From positions 186,001 to 250,000 of the forward strand of contig LM655199.1 in the NCBI GenBank assembly GCA_000824825.2: DNA of 64,000 nucleotides, written 5' to 3'. The notes below the pieces were generated by a model, which did not search any database, had not been told where the DNA came from, and saw only the letters and a program-made list of their open reading frames with translations. This document shows, piece after piece, positions 1 to 8,416 of the stretch (positions within the stretch are counted from its first letter, which is position 1; the number at the start of each line of letters is the position of its first letter). The DNA comes from Mesorhizobium sp. ORS 3324 (GTDB lineage Bacteria > Pseudomonadota > Alphaproteobacteria > Rhizobiales > Rhizobiaceae). The position numbers and the translations under genes are program-made.

Positions 1-767
1 CAGGTCGGCTTCATCTGGCCGCCATATTTGTTGATGATCTCCTGCAGCTCCTCCGGCACCGAGGACGAGCCGTGCATGACGAGATGCATGTTCGGCAGAC
101 GGCGATGGATCTCCTCGATCACGTTCATCGCCAGCACCGCGCCGTCCGGCTTGCGCGAGAATTTGTAGGCGCCGTGGCTGGTGCCCATGGCCACCGCCAG
201 CGCGTCGACATGGGTGTCGCGCACGAACTGTTCGGCCTGCACCGGGTCGGTCAAGAGCTGGTCGTGGCTGATCGTGCCTTCGACGCCGTGGCCGTCCTCC
301 TGCTCGCCGCCGCCGCTTTCCAGCGAGCCGAGCACGCCGATCTCGCCCTCCACCGAGACGCCGCCCCAATGCGCCATGTCGACGACGCGGCGCGTGATGC
401 CGGAATTATAGGCGTAGTCGGCCGGCGACTTGCCGTCCTCCTTCAGCGAGCCGTCCATCATCACCGAGGTGAAGCCATACTGGATCGCGGTGACGCAGGT
501 GGCTTCGTTGTTGCCGTGGTCGAGATGCATGCAGACCGGGATATCCGGGTGGATCTCGACCAGCGCGTCGATCAGCTTGGCCAGCACCACGTCATTGGCA
601 TAGGCGCGGGCGCCGCGGCTGGCCTGCAGGATGACCGGCGACTTGGTCTCCTCGGCCGCCTCCATGATGGCGAGCCCCTGTTCCATATTGTTCATGTTGA
701 AGGCAGGCACGCCATAGCCATGTTCGGCGGCATGGTCGAGCAATTGTCTCAGTGTGATGCGAGCCAA
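1..767 (-). CDS. fba: class II fructose-bisphosphate aldolase, 3' end outside window
   Basis: Zinc-dependent class II aldolase that cleaves fructose-1,6-bisphosphate to dihydroxyacetone phosphate and glyceraldehyde-3-phosphate in cytosolic glycolysis/gluconeogenesis and the Calvin-type pathway. The reverse strand reads from a TTG start at 767 (preceded by GGGAGA), N-terminus LARITLRQLLDHAAEHGYG, for 255 codons to the window edge; the family is usually about 350 residues, so about 100 are missing. Visible family motifs are VPAFNMNNMEQ near the start, the metal-ligand segment MHLDHGN, the phosphate-loop region GVEGEIGVLGS, and HGSSSVP near the cut end. It lies 153 nt downstream of ribH2 on the same strand. 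A 7-bp hairpin (859-879) sits in the gap without a clear U-tract. Identity is firm; the TTG start is inferred. Confidence 0.93.
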   Translation of the reverse strand, partial: MARITLRQLLDHAAEHGYGVPAFNMNNMEQGLAIMEAAEETKSPVILQASRGARAYANDVVLAKLIDALVEIHPDIPVCMHLDHGNNEATCVTAIQYGFTSVMMDGSLKEDGKSPADYAYNSGITRRVVDMAHWGGVSVEGEIGVLGSLESGGGEQEDGHGVEGTISHDQLLTDPVQAEQFVRDTHVDALAVAMGTSHGAYKFSRKPDGAVLAMNVIEEIHRRLPNMHLVMHGSSSVPEELQEIINKYGGQMKPT

Positions 768-920
768 CGAATAGTCTCCCGTATCTTGTTGCAGGCGCAA
801 TTTACCAATGGTCAGGCTGTGGCCCGACCCACTTGCTTCTGGCTGGATTTCCGACGGACCGCAACCACTCTCGTTGCGGCCCTGAAGTCCAAATCGGTTT
901 AGTTCTGGTGCACCGGTTGC

Positions 921-1388
921 TCAGGCGGCGATGCGTGCGCGCGCGGCGAGGATCTCGACGCAGGCTTTCGCCGCTTCCTTGCCCTTCACCCGAAAATGCT
1001 CGTGGAAGAAACGGTGGTGCTCGGCGCTCTCATGGTAGTTGTGCGGCGTGAGCACGGCCGACAGCACCGGCACGCCGGTCGCAAGCTGCACGCTCATCAT
1101 GCCGTCGATGACGGCGCTTGCCACGAAGTCGTGCCGGTAGATGCCGCCATTGACGACGAAGGCGGTGCCGAGGATCGCGGCATAGCGGCCGGTCTCGGCG
1201 AGCGTCTTGGCGTGCAGCGGGATCTCGTAGGCGCCAGGAACGTCGAAGATATCGACGGCAAAACCGCCGAGCGCGGCAAGCTCTGCCTCGAAGGCGGTCA
1301 CGCACTGGTCGACGATGTCGGCATGCCAGCGCGCCCGGATGACGGCGACGCGGCGGGTCTGTTTGTCTTTGGGGAAATGCTGATTCAT
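921..1388 (-). CDS. ribH2: 6,7-dimethyl-8-ribityllumazine synthase, type II (RibH2)
   Basis: Condenses 5-amino-6-ribitylaminouracil with 3,4-dihydroxy-2-butanone-4-phosphate to make the direct precursor of riboflavin. The 155-residue product starts MNQHFPKDKQ; ARWHADIVDQC, DVPGAYEIPLHAKTLA, GGIYRHDFVA and LTPHNYHES match the lumazine synthase active-site strands. The N-terminus and the HHRFFHEHF segment resemble the decameric Brucella/Mesorhizobium RibH2 rather than icosahedral RibH1. An upstream in-frame extension to 1592 is open but runs through the riboswitch, so the ATG at 1388 is chosen (GGAAGGA lies just upstream). Expression is very likely repressed by FMN through the leader. Confidence 0.95.
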   Translation of the reverse strand: MNQHFPKDKQTRRVAVIRARWHADIVDQCVTAFEAELAALGGFAVDIFDVPGAYEIPLHAKTLAETGRYAAILGTAFVVNGGIYRHDFVASAVIDGMMSVQLATGVPVLSAVLTPHNYHESAEHHRFFHEHFRVKGKEAAKACVEILAARARIAA

Positions 1389-1430
1389 GGGTCCTTCCTT
1401 CCGTTTCGAACCAGAATCAGGACGCACGAC

Positions 1431-1457
1431 GCAAAAACCGGCCCGCGCGAGCGGGCC
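1431..1457 (-). terminator. riboswitch-linked intrinsic terminator hairpin
   Basis: On the reverse strand, a 7-bp GC stem (1451-1457 with 1440-1446, 4-nt loop) is followed by GG and five Ts (1433-1437). It sits between the FMN aptamer and the ribH2 start, where an FMN-controlled transcription terminator is expected. Confidence 0.75.
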
Positions 1458-1467
1458 GTCTTCGCAT

Positions 1468-1604
1468 TCGTTCTCTTCCATCCGGACTGTAACCGTCGGC
1501 TCCGGAGTTGCACCGGATCTGCTGACCCTCCCGTTGCCGGGAGGCGCTCGCGGGCTTGGGTCGAAACCCTTACCGCCGGTGGGGACTTCCACCCCGCCCT
1601 GAGA
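1468..1604 (-). promoter_or_regulatory. FMN riboswitch (RFN element)
   Basis: The reverse strand carries the conserved RFN blocks in order: GGGCGGGGTGGAAGTCCC, CCACCGGCGGTA, AGCCCGCGAGCG, GGTCAGCAGATCCGGTG, and TCCGGAGCCGACGGTTACAG followed by GTCCGGATGGAAGAGAACGA. The variable arm is a short GC stem. It lies about 80 nt upstream of ribH2 and is followed by a terminator hairpin, the standard layout for FMN-dependent attenuation. Confidence 0.96.
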
Positions 1605-1658
1605 ACATTGACGCGGCTTGTATGGAAGGGCTGGGCGGCGCTGTCAATTGGCGATTAG

Positions 1659-1934
1659 CCAATCTCCCACCTCGTGGGGGAGATGCCCGGCAGGGCAGAG
1701 GGGGGCGAAGGATCGCGGCGCTGCAGGATCAAGGTTCCTCGCCCCCACGAATGTGGGGGAGAGGTGGCTCGGCGAAGCCGAGACGGAGAGGGGAGCGCCC
1801 GCCCCTACTAAGGCCCCCTCTCCGTCCGCTTCGCGGCCACCTCTCCCCCGCCTTGGCGGGCGAGGAACCCAGGTATTGAAATGCTGGCGGGACAGCGCCC
1901 CCCTCTGTCCTGCCGGCCCCACAAGGGGGGAGAT
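1659..1934. repeat. nested palindromic intergenic repeat (Mesorhizobium-type mosaic element)
   Basis: This non-coding stretch between the riboswitch and mtnA contains two nested inverted repeats. The outer arms are about 1659-1707 and 1895-1934, with a shared core of aatctccc...gtggggg and a cggcagg...cagaggggg tail. The inner arms, 1733-1794 and 1815-1871, each begin or end in ggttcctcgcc and contain gggggagaggtgg and gacggagagggg. The same cores recur at 8171-8348, 15376-15530, 51914-52052 and 56391-56517. No gene is seen here. Confidence 0.8.
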
Positions 1935-1940
1935 CAGCCG

Positions 1941-3035
1941 TCACCCACGCTCCGGAAACATCGCCTTCAGCCCTTCGCGCGAAGCCTTGGCGACGCCGCG
2001 CTCGGTGATCAGGCCGGTAACGAGTCGCGCCGGCGTCACGTCGAAGGCGGGATTGGCGGCCGGTGTGGCATCCGGTGATACCCGCACCTGCGCGATCTTG
2101 CCGTCGGCCGTCTTGCCCCAGACCAAGGAGACCTCGTCGCTCGCGCGCTCCTCGATCGGGATCTCGGCGAGCCCGTCGGCCACGGTCCAGTCGATGGTGG
2201 GCGAGGGCAGCGCGACATAGAAGGGCACGTCATTGTCGGCGGCGGCCAAAGCCTTGAGATAGGTGCCGATCTTGTTGCAGACGTCGCCATTGGCCGTGGT
2301 GCGGTCGGTGCCGACGATCACCATGTCAATGTCGCCATGCTGCATCAGATGGCCGCCGGCATTGTCGACGATCAGCGTGTGCGGCACGCCGTGGCCTGCC
2401 ATCTCCCAGGCGGTCAGCTGGGCGCCCTGGTTGCGCGGCCGGGTCTCGTCGACATAGACATGGACCGGAATGCCGGCCTCGGTCGCCAGATAGATCGGCG
2501 CCGTGGCGGTGCCGTAGTCGACCGTCGCCAGCCAGCCGGCATTGCAATGGGTGAGGATGTTGACGGTCTCCCCCGGCTTCTTCTTCGCCGCGATCGCCTT
2601 GATGATGGCAAGGCCGTTCTCGCCGATGGCGCGGTTCAGCCCGACATCCTCGTCGGCGATTTCGGCTGCCCGCTTGTAAGCCGCCTCGGCACGCTCCGCT
2701 GGCGGCAGCGGCTTCAGGAAGCGCCGCATCTCGTCCAGCGCCCAGCGCAGGTTGATCGCCGTCGGCCGTGTCCTGTGCAGCGTTTCCCACACCGTGTCGA
2801 GCGCTTCGTCCGACGGATCGTCGGTCATCTGGATGGCGACGCCATAGGCGGCGGTGACGCCGATCAGCGGCGCGCCGCGCACCCACATGTCGCGGATCGC
2901 GGCGGCGATGCCGTCGACGGTTCCGATCCTCTCGATGCGGAACTCATGCGGCAGCCAGCGCTGGTCGATGATCTCGACCGAACGCTCGTCGTCGCTCAGC
3001 CAGATGGTGCGGTAGTGGTGCTCGCCGACGTTCAA
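1941..3035 (-). CDS. mtnA: S-methyl-5-thioribose-1-phosphate isomerase
   Basis: Isomerises 5-methylthioribose-1-phosphate to 5-methylthioribulose-1-phosphate in methionine salvage. The 364-residue product is full length for the eIF-2B-alpha-like MtnA family. It shows the RGAP phosphate-binding segment (53-56), the catalytic-cysteine motif LTHCNAG (Cys164) and the catalytic-aspartate motif VGTDRTTANGD (Asp243/244). Its ATG overlaps the mtnK stop by 4 nt, so the two genes are translationally coupled. The gene ends just before the nested repeat at 1659-1934. Confidence 0.96.
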   Translation of the reverse strand: MNVGEHHYRTIWLSDDERSVEIIDQRWLPHEFRIERIGTVDGIAAAIRDMWVRGAPLIGVTAAYGVAIQMTDDPSDEALDTVWETLHRTRPTAINLRWALDEMRRFLKPLPPAERAEAAYKRAAEIADEDVGLNRAIGENGLAIIKAIAAKKKPGETVNILTHCNAGWLATVDYGTATAPIYLATEAGIPVHVYVDETRPRNQGAQLTAWEMAGHGVPHTLIVDNAGGHLMQHGDIDMVIVGTDRTTANGDVCNKIGTYLKALAAADNDVPFYVALPSPTIDWTVADGLAEIPIEERASDEVSLVWGKTADGKIAQVRVSPDATPAANPAFDVTPARLVTGLITERGVAKASREGLKAMFPERG

Positions 3036-4306
3036 ATTCTGCTCTCCCGTTCGATCAGCGCGGCCAGGGAGTTGACCTCGTCGATGCTGTGGATCTGACG
3101 CCGGTTGACGGCGATGTGGCGGCCGAAGCGCAGCGCCTTGGCCTCACATGTGGCGCGCAGGTCCGGGTCGGCAATGGTCTCGAAATCGGCATTGTGGGCG
3201 AGGCCGAGGATGCGTCTGTGCACTTCGATGCCGGCAAAGCCGAGCAGGTCGGTCCAGATGCCGGAAAGCATGTGGTCGAGCGCCTGCTCGGCGCCGAGCC
3301 TGTCGCCTTGCGCCTCGAACAGGGTCTTCTGGTAGAGGATGCCGGTGCGCTCGGTGCGCCACAGATGCGAGAACTCGGCGCGGAAGACGGCCCAGGTCTC
3401 GGCGGTCACCTCGAGCAGATAGGCGCGCATCGAATCGCGGCTGCCTTTCTCCTCATGGCCGCGCTGCGAGAAGTAGGCCATCCAGAAATTGGCGAGCAGC
3501 ATGCCGACATCGAAGGCGATCGGGCCGTAGAAGGCGAATTCCGGATCGATCATCCGGGTCTCGCTGTCGGTCACCATGATCGAGCCCGAATGCAGGTCGC
3601 CATGCAGCATAGTCTCGGCATTGGCGGCGAAGAGGTGCTTCAGCCGCTGCGCCTCGACCTTGAGGTCGCGGTCGGCACGCAGTTCGGCGACCAGGCCGTC
3701 GAGCTGCGGGCTGGTGTGCCGGTTCATCTCGGCGTCGAAATAGGGGTCGGAGAACACCAGGTTCTCGGTGATCTCGCAGAGCTCGACATTGTCGGCGAAG
3801 AGCGCGAGATCGGCCTTGCGCTCTCTTGTCACCATCGACAGGTCGGAGCCGCGGAACAGCGTGCGAGCCATGAACAGGCCGATGTCGCGCGCGATGTTCG
3901 GCAGCTCGCGTCCCTCGATCAGCGCGCGCCGCAGGATGATGTAGGGCGGCGCGAGATACTCCATCACGATCAGCGCCTGGGCCTCGTCGAAATGGTAGAT
4001 CGCCGGCACCGAGCCCGACGCTCGGCGCTCTTGCCTGGTCAGCGCATGATATTCGAAGAAGGAACGCTTGAGCGGCAGCGGCCAGCTGTCGCCAACCAGC
4101 CGCACGTAGGGCAGCGCCTGTTTCACCACAGCCGCCCCCTTGTCGCCTTCGACGATGAAGACGAGGTTGAGATTGCCATCGCCGACCTCGCGCACTTTCC
4201 ACTGGCCGGCATCCCTGCCGATACGCTCGGTCAGCGCGGTGGTCTCGCCGAGGCGCTTCGGCAGCGTCTCCACAGATAATGCTTCGAACGGCTTCTTCTC
4301 GGTCAT
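3032..4306 (-). CDS. mtnK: 5-methylthioribose kinase
   Basis: Phosphorylates 5-methylthioribose with ATP, the step before MtnA. The 424-residue protein belongs to the aminoglycoside phosphotransferase-like kinase fold: nucleotide loop GDGNLNLVF (42-50), catalytic loop HGDLHSGSI (235-243) and metal-binding IDPEFAFYG (253-261). The ATG at 4306 is preceded by AGGAGGGGTGAGG, so it is preferred over an in-frame extension to 4402 that would run into the operator palindrome. It is the first gene of mtnK-mtnA and diverges from the ABC operon at 4444. Presence of MtnK implies salvage through free methylthioribose, which may come from outside the cell. Confidence 0.95.
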   Translation of the reverse strand: MTEKKPFEALSVETLPKRLGETTALTERIGRDAGQWKVREVGDGNLNLVFIVEGDKGAAVVKQALPYVRLVGDSWPLPLKRSFFEYHALTRQERRASGSVPAIYHFDEAQALIVMEYLAPPYIILRRALIEGRELPNIARDIGLFMARTLFRGSDLSMVTRERKADLALFADNVELCEITENLVFSDPYFDAEMNRHTSPQLDGLVAELRADRDLKVEAQRLKHLFAANAETMLHGDLHSGSIMVTDSETRMIDPEFAFYGPIAFDVGMLLANFWMAYFSQRGHEEKGSRDSMRAYLLEVTAETWAVFRAEFSHLWRTERTGILYQKTLFEAQGDRLGAEQALDHMLSGIWTDLLGFAGIEVHRRILGLAHNADFETIADPDLRATCEAKALRFGRHIAVNRRQIHSIDEVNSLAALIERESRI

Positions 4307-4361
4307 CCTCACCCCTCCTGATCGTGGTCGCCAACGATAGCGGAGCCACGACGGCGGCGCC

Positions 4362-4424
4362 AAGCTAGGGAGAGCTCTGGCAATTGTCAATCGTGTTGAC
4401 AATTGCCGAACGAGCCCATAGCGT
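4362..4424. promoter_or_regulatory. divergent promoters sharing one palindromic operator (mtnKA / ABC importer)
   Basis: A perfect inverted repeat with 12-bp arms (ggcaattgtcaa 4379-4390 and ttgacaattgcc 4396-4407) has a 5-bp centre. Each arm holds a TTGACA -35 box: 4396-4401 reading right and 4385-4390 reading left. Exactly 17 bp from each is a TAG-type -10 (tagcgt at 4419-4424 on +; TAGCTT at 4362-4367 on -). One bound protein could block both promoters. The regulator is not encoded next to the site. Confidence 0.75.
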
Positions 4425-4443
4425 CATGGTCAGGGAGGAACGA

Positions 4444-5955
4444 ATGGGCGCAGATGCCGTGTTCCGTGTGGAGGGCCTGAGGAAATCCTTCGGCCAGAAC
4501 GAGGTGCTTGGCGGCATCTCGGTGGAATTGCATGCCGGTGAGGTGACCGTGCTGATGGGCGCCAACGGTGCCGGCAAGTCCACGCTGGTCAAGATCATCA
4601 GCGGCGTCTATGAGCGCGGCGGAGGGACCATGCGGCTCGCCGGCAAGGCATTCGATCCCGTCACGCCGGCGGAAGCCATCCGCGCCGGCGTCGTCACCGT
4701 GCATCAGAACATCAATGACGGCGTGGTCGCAGACCTCGACGTCGCTACCAACCTGACGCTCGACCGGTTGAGCGGCAAGGGCGCCTCGCTGCTGTTCAAG
4801 CCTGCCAATGTCCGCGCCGAGGCCAGCACCGTCGCCGACCGCATGGGGCTCGCCATCGACCTTAGGGCGCGTGTCGCCGACCTTTCGCTCGCCGACCGGC
4901 AGATGGTGGCGATTGCGCGGGCCATGGCGCACCAGCCCAAGGTGCTGATCCTCGACGAGCCGACCTCCTCGCTGTCGAGCGCCGAAGCCGACCGGCTGTT
5001 CTCGCTCATCGACCGGCTGCGCGGGCAGGGTGTCGCCATCCTCTACATCTCGCACCGCATGTCCGACATAAGGCGGCTTGCCGACCGCATCGTCTCGATG
5101 CGCGACGGCGTCATCTCCGGCATCTTCGACAAGAAGCCGCTCGACTATGAGGGGGCCGTCAACGCCATGCTCGGCCGCAAGATCCATCTCGACCGGGTCG
5201 TCGCCAGAAACTCGGCGCGCGCGGTCTTCACTGCCGAAGGCCTGCAGCTTTCGCCGGGCGCGAAACCGATCTCGATGACGCTCGGCGCTGGCGAGGTGGT
5301 GGCGATCACCGGCTTGGTCGGCGTCGGCAAGACGGCGCTGGCCGAGACGCTGTTCGGCGTGCGCAGGCCGCTTGCCGGCATCATGCATATGGACGGCAGG
5401 CCCTATGCGCCGCGATCGGCGCGCGAGGCCATTGCCGCCGGCGTCTTCCTCGTCGCCAAGGACCGCGCGATGAGCGGCATCGTCGGCGGCTTCAACATCG
5501 AGCGCAACATCAGCCTACCTTTCCTCAAGCGCATGTCGGACTTCGCCGTCATGAGGCGCCGCGCCGAGCGCGTCGCCGCTCGCCGCCAGATCGACGAGCT
5601 CGGCATCGTCTGCCGCTCCGAGAAGGACGAGCTCTCGGCGCTTTCGGGCGGCAACCAGCAGAAGGTGATGGTGGCGCGCTGGATGTCGCAGGCCTCGCGC
5701 CTGTTCATCCTCGACGAGCCGTTTCAGGGCGTCGACATCTCGGCAAGGCGCGACATCGCCGCCAAGCTGAGGGCAAGCGCCGATGGCCGCGCGACGCTGC
5801 TTTTCGTCACCGAGATCGACGAAGCGCTGGAGACCGCCGACCGCATCCTGGTGATGTCGGAACACACGATCGTCGGCGAGCACAGGAACGCCGATATCGA
5901 CCTCGACCGCCTGCTGGCGCAAGTGGCCGGCGGGCCGCTGCACGGCACGGCGTGA
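4444..5955 (+). CDS. sugar-type ABC importer, dual ATP-binding protein (methylthioribose importer candidate)
   Basis: A 503-residue protein with two fused nucleotide-binding domains of the ribose/xylose importer class. NBD1 has Walker A GANGAGKST (39-47) and Walker B VLILDEPTSSL. NBD2 has a degenerate Walker A (GLVGVGKTAL), the signature LSGGNQQKV and Walker B LFILDEPFQG. The ATG at 4444 has GGGAGG 5 nt upstream; an upstream in-frame Met at 4384 lies inside the operator and is rejected. It is first in an ATPase-permease-binding protein operon divergent from mtnKA across a shared palindrome, which suggests methylthioribose or a similar pentose as substrate. The substrate is inference. Confidence 0.9.
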   Translation: MGADAVFRVEGLRKSFGQNEVLGGISVELHAGEVTVLMGANGAGKSTLVKIISGVYERGGGTMRLAGKAFDPVTPAEAIRAGVVTVHQNINDGVVADLDVATNLTLDRLSGKGASLLFKPANVRAEASTVADRMGLAIDLRARVADLSLADRQMVAIARAMAHQPKVLILDEPTSSLSSAEADRLFSLIDRLRGQGVAILYISHRMSDIRRLADRIVSMRDGVISGIFDKKPLDYEGAVNAMLGRKIHLDRVVARNSARAVFTAEGLQLSPGAKPISMTLGAGEVVAITGLVGVGKTALAETLFGVRRPLAGIMHMDGRPYAPRSAREAIAAGVFLVAKDRAMSGIVGGFNIERNISLPFLKRMSDFAVMRRRAERVAARRQIDELGIVCRSEKDELSALSGGNQQKVMVARWMSQASRLFILDEPFQGVDISARRDIAAKLRASADGRATLLFVTEIDEALETADRILVMSEHTIVGEHRNADIDLDRLLAQVAGGPLHGTA

Positions 5956-5988
5956 GGTCGCACCGATGACGAGACTTGGAGTGCAGGC

Positions 5989-7029
5989 ATGAGTTCCAGT
6001 TTGGCGGAGAGGGCAGCAGAGCGGGAGCGATCGATGACGTTGCGTGACTATGCCATCCGCTACGGCTTCATCGTTCTTTTGTTCGGCCTGATCGGCTATT
6101 TCGCGGTCGCCGCAGATGGTTTCGTCTCGCCGCAGAGCGCCGTCTTCATCTTCCAGTCGGTGGCGATCACCGGCGTGCTGGCGCTCGGCGTCACCGCGAC
6201 GCTCGTCGTCGGCGGCTTCGACCTGTCGATCGGCTCGGTCGCCACCAGCGCCATGATGGCGGCGTCATACGCCATGGTGGTGCTGGAACAGAACGCCATC
6301 GTCGCCGTGATTGCCTGCCTGGTCATCGGCGTGGTCGTCGGCCTGATCAACGGCTGGCTGATCGTCTATATGCGCGTGCCGGACCTGCTCGCCACGCTCG
6401 GCATGATGTTTTTGCTGCTCGGCCTGCAGCGCATCCCGACCGAGGGCCGCTCGATCGCCACCGGCATGACGATGCCCGACGGTTCGGTCGCCAACGGCAA
6501 GTTCTCGGAAGCCTTCCTGGCGCTCGGCCGCCACCGCATCGACTTCTTCATCCCGAGCCTGATCCCGGTCTCGGTGGTGGTACTTGTCGCGCTCGCGGTG
6601 CTGATCTGGTTCTTCCTCGAATACACCCGCTTCGGCCGCATGATGTATGCCGTCGGCAGCAACGAACGCGCCGCCGAACTCGCCGGCGCGCCTGTCAAGG
6701 CATACAAAATCTGGGCCTACGTCATTTCGGGAGTTTTTGCCTCGATCGGCGGGATTTTGCTCGCCGCCCGGCTTGGACGCGGCGACATCGCCTCGGGTAA
6801 TAATTTGCTGCTCGACGCTGTCGCCGCGGCGCTCATCGGCTACGCGGTGCTCGGCGCCGCCAAGCCCAACGCCTTCGGCACGGCCGTCGGCGCGGTGTTC
6901 GTCGGCGTCCTGCTGCAAGGCCTGACGATGATGAACGCCCCTTACTACACGCAGGATTTCGTCAAGGGCGCCGTGCTAGTCGTCGCCCTTGTCTTCACCT
7001 TCGCCCTTTCCGGCAGGGGCAAGAGATAG
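5989..7029 (+). CDS. sugar-type ABC importer permease (methylthioribose importer candidate)
   Basis: A 346-residue inner-membrane permease of the RbsC/BPD_transp_2 family. It has hydrophobic segments throughout and the family signature VVGGFDLSIGSVA near residue 70, followed by GLINGWLIVYMRVPDLLATLG. The later segment GRMMYAVGSNERAAELAGAPV is the conserved cytoplasmic loop that contacts the ATPase. The gene starts 33 nt after the ATPase gene, with TTGGAG upstream of the ATG. The polar N-terminal stretch (about 15 residues, Glu/Arg-rich) means a later Met at 6034 could be the true start. Confidence 0.9.
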   Translation: MSSSLAERAAERERSMTLRDYAIRYGFIVLLFGLIGYFAVAADGFVSPQSAVFIFQSVAITGVLALGVTATLVVGGFDLSIGSVATSAMMAASYAMVVLEQNAIVAVIACLVIGVVVGLINGWLIVYMRVPDLLATLGMMFLLLGLQRIPTEGRSIATGMTMPDGSVANGKFSEAFLALGRHRIDFFIPSLIPVSVVVLVALAVLIWFFLEYTRFGRMMYAVGSNERAAELAGAPVKAYKIWAYVISGVFASIGGILLAARLGRGDIASGNNLLLDAVAAALIGYAVLGAAKPNAFGTAVGAVFVGVLLQGLTMMNAPYYTQDFVKGAVLVVALVFTFALSGRGKR

Positions 7030-7064
7030 TTTCGACCGGGGCATAAACAACGGAGGAAATCGAC

Positions 7065-8117
7065 GTGAGCATCACGAGAAGACTTTTGGGGAAGGCCGCA
7101 CTCGGCCTCGCGGGCGCGGCGCTGCTGATGCAGGGGACGGCTCTGGCGGCCGACCGCCCGGCGCCGTTCGACAAGCCGGGCGTCAAGATCGCGCTGGTGC
7201 GGTACCTTTCGACCGGCGACTTCTTCCAGGCCTATCTCTCCGGCGTCGAGGCGCAGGCCAAGGCGCTCGGCATCGACCTGCGCGTGCTCGACAGCCGCCA
7301 GGACGCCGCGCTCCAGGCCGACATGGTCGACCAGGCGATCGCGCTCGGCGTGCAGGGCATCATCATCCAGCACGGCCTGACGGAATCGATGAAGGACGCC
7401 GCCCAGCGTGCGGTTGACGCCGGCATCAAGGTCGTCGCCTTCGACGTCAATGTCGAGAACCCGAAGATCCCGCAGATCGAGCAGTCCGACCGCGACTTGG
7501 CAAAGCTCGCGCTCGAGCAGGCGGTCAAGGACAATGGCGAGAGCTGGAAGGCCGGCTATGTCTATGTCGCCGGCATTGCGCCGCTCGACCGCCGCAACGA
7601 GACCTGGGTCGATGTGAAGAAGAAGTACTCCGGCGTCAGCGAGGTTGCGCAGTTCGGCACGCTCGACAACCCGATCGCCAATTCCGTCGCCAACCAGGCT
7701 CGCTCGGTGCTGCAGGCGCATCCCGACATCAAGGTGATGTTCGCGCCCTATGACGAGTTCGCCAAGGGCGTGAAGATCGCCGTCGACGAGGCGGGTCTGA
7801 ACAAGGGCATCAAGATCTACTCGGCCGACATCTCGACCTCGGATATCGCCGCGATGCGCGAGCCGGACAGCGCCTGGGCCGCCACCGCCGCCACCAACCC
7901 GGCCGTCGTCGGTCAGGTCTCGGTGCGCGCGCTGGCGCAGCTGCTCGCCGGCGAGGATCCCGGCCACAACGTCATCGTGCCGCCGACGCTGATCACCCAG
8001 AAGGAGCTCATCGACAAGGACATCAAGAACATGGAGGACCTGTCGGCCAAGCTGCCGCAGTTCGCCCATGCCGATGTCGCGATGCCGGCCTGGATGCCGA
8101 ACCCGAACGCGAAGTAA
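7065..8117 (+). CDS. sugar-type ABC importer periplasmic binding protein (methylthioribose importer candidate)
   Basis: A 350-residue periplasmic-binding protein of the ribose-binding (Peripla_BP_4) class. A signal peptide (basic MSITRRLLGKAA, then a hydrophobic stretch, cut near ALAADRPAP at about residue 29) leads into an Rossmann-like lobe (KIALVRYLSTGDFFQAYLSG) and the hinge segment DEFAKGVKIAVDEAGL. The start is GTG at 7065, with GGAGG 8 nt upstream. It is third in the operon; the order ATPase-permease-binding protein is unusual, since the binding protein is often first. It is followed by a repeat and a bidirectional terminator. Confidence 0.9.
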   Translation: MSITRRLLGKAALGLAGAALLMQGTALAADRPAPFDKPGVKIALVRYLSTGDFFQAYLSGVEAQAKALGIDLRVLDSRQDAALQADMVDQAIALGVQGIIIQHGLTESMKDAAQRAVDAGIKVVAFDVNVENPKIPQIEQSDRDLAKLALEQAVKDNGESWKAGYVYVAGIAPLDRRNETWVDVKKKYSGVSEVAQFGTLDNPIANSVANQARSVLQAHPDIKVMFAPYDEFAKGVKIAVDEAGLNKGIKIYSADISTSDIAAMREPDSAWAATAATNPAVVGQVSVRALAQLLAGEDPGHNVIVPPTLITQKELIDKDIKNMEDLSAKLPQFAHADVAMPAWMPNPNAK

Positions 8118-8129
8118 GTCCGGGTTCTA

Positions 8130-8405
8130 AGCGCGTCGCGCTGCGCGCTATTGGCAGCATAGAAACGTCGCGCCGCCCCTCATCCGCCTGCCGGCCCCTT
8201 CTCCCCGTATAGTGACAGGGAGAAGGGGATGGCCGCAACCTTGGCGCCTTTCCTGCAACGGTGGAGAGTGGCGAAACCGTCGATAACACCGTCTTTCTCC
8301 CCGTCACTATACGGAGAGAAATGCCCGGCAGGGCAATGAGGGGCGGCGCCGACCGACGAAATATGACCAGAGCGCCTCGCGTGAGGCGGTTTTGCGCGAC
8401 GCGCT
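8130..8405. repeat. nested inverted-repeat element
   Basis: The 334-nt gap before ddl is almost entirely a nested palindrome. Outer 12-bp arms are agcgcgtcgcgc (8130-8141) and its complement (8394-8405). Inner arms of about 55 bp run 8171-8228 and 8293-8348; both contain cgccgcccctcat at the outside and the unusual internal block ccgtatagtgac. The block is AT-richer than the usual repeat core and is conserved in both arms. No coding sequence is seen. Confidence 0.8.
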
Positions 8406-8416
8406 AATAACCGGAG

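Noticed and set aside
921..1592. N-terminally extended ribH2 (223 codons)
   Set aside because: The extension is the FMN riboswitch; the ATG at 1388 fits family length.
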